A stretch of 5,074 nt of DNA from a bacterium (GTDB taxonomy: Bacteria; Elusimicrobiota; Elusimicrobia; Elusimicrobiales; UBA9959). The notes beneath the pieces are model-generated. The model was not told where the DNA came from, did no database searches, and was given only the letters and a program-made list of their open reading frames with translations. The stretch covers positions 1 to 5,074 of the forward strand of contig JAJZVJ010000223.1 of the NCBI GenBank assembly GCA_021845705.1. The letters run 5' to 3'. Positions within the stretch are counted from its first letter, which is position 1; every line of letters starts with the position of its first letter. Of the stretch, positions 4,991 through 5,074 are shown one piece after another. The position numbers and the translations under genes are program-made.

Positions 4991-5074
4991 ACTGTGGGCA
5001 GCCGTCCAGGGCTGGAATTGAGCCATCCACGGCGTACAGGCCTGGATGACCTTGAGCTTCATGTACTCCTTGTC
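4979..5074 (-). CDS. Possible C-terminal end of an unrecognised protein (partial)
   Basis: A minus-strand frame enters from the right edge and is open for 31 codons before a TGA at 4979-4981, inside the 3' end of cydB. It begins DKEYMKLKVIQACTPWMAQ and ends AAHSSVP. The first half has the G/C-ending codons typical of the other genes here (AAG, GAG, CTC, GTC, ATC, CAG), the second half less so. I do not recognise a family, and 31 codons is too short to prove coding. AAGGAG lies only 3 bases before an internal ATG, giving a 27-residue alternative. On the plus strand the same stretch holds only a 15-codon frame (4974-5021) and a short open tail. If real, it converges with cydB with no visible terminator between them. 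Confidence 0.3.
   Translation of the reverse strand, partial: DKEYMKLKVIQACTPWMAQFQPWTAAHSSVP

Noticed and set aside
4974..5021. 15-codon plus-strand frame after cydB as a CydX-like subunit
   Set aside because: It overlaps the cydB end, is far shorter than CydX (about 37 aa), and has no membrane helix or CydX start motif.
4906..5048. Repeated CAGGCCTGG / CAGGGCTGG (4907-4915, 5007-5015, 5037-5045) as a repeat array
   Set aside because: The copies are 9 bases long and unevenly spaced (100 and 30 bases), and the first simply encodes the conserved CydB Gln-Ala-Trp. This is probably chance in GC-rich DNA.
1..5074. tRNA, rRNA, CRISPR array, insertion sequence or riboswitch
   Set aside because: No cloverleaf, evenly spaced repeats, terminal inverted repeats with a transposase, or known riboswitch core could be seen. 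Genes fill nearly the whole window.

Overview
The window looks like chromosomal DNA of a GC-rich bacterium. Every intact gene is of a standard bacterial type and most have good Shine-Dalgarno sites. The gene content (Fe-type superoxide dismutase, a rubrerythrin/ferritin-like protein, WrbA and cytochrome bd oxidase) suits an anaerobe or microaerophile that must cope with oxygen exposure. Codon use is GC-rich but keeps many ATA (Ile) and AGG (Arg) codons, which argues against a typical high-GC proteobacterium or actinobacterium. An uncultured lineage such as Elusimicrobiota is possible, but this is a guess and the sequence does not settle the taxonomy.

Left part, minus strand (1-875): a full-length superoxide dismutase gene (sodB type) is followed, 90 bases downstream, by the first 54 codons of a ferritin-like/rubrerythrin-type protein that runs off the left edge. 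The gap between them holds three inverted repeats. Centre (876-1082): a 207-base divergent intergenic region contains candidate promoters for both directions and several short inverted repeats. Plus strand (1083-4990): wrbA (NAD(P)H:quinone oxidoreductase), an alpha/beta hydrolase of unknown substrate, then cydA and cydB (cytochrome bd-type quinol oxidase). A perfect extended -10 element (TGaTATAAT) overlaps the hydrolase stop codon and probably gives cydAB its own promoter. The last ~95 bases hold no recognised gene. A minus-strand reading frame enters from the right edge and ends inside the 3' end of cydB.

Working together: SOD turns superoxide into peroxide and O2, the ferritin-like protein probably handles peroxide and/or iron, WrbA reduces quinones by two electrons and so avoids semiquinone radicals, and cytochrome bd reduces O2 to water with quinol electrons. 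This is a coherent oxygen and redox-stress defence cluster. The individual families are all known. I see no clearly new system. The parts most worth following up are the regulatory DNA, the left-edge ferritin-like gene and its unseen downstream neighbour, and the odd right edge.
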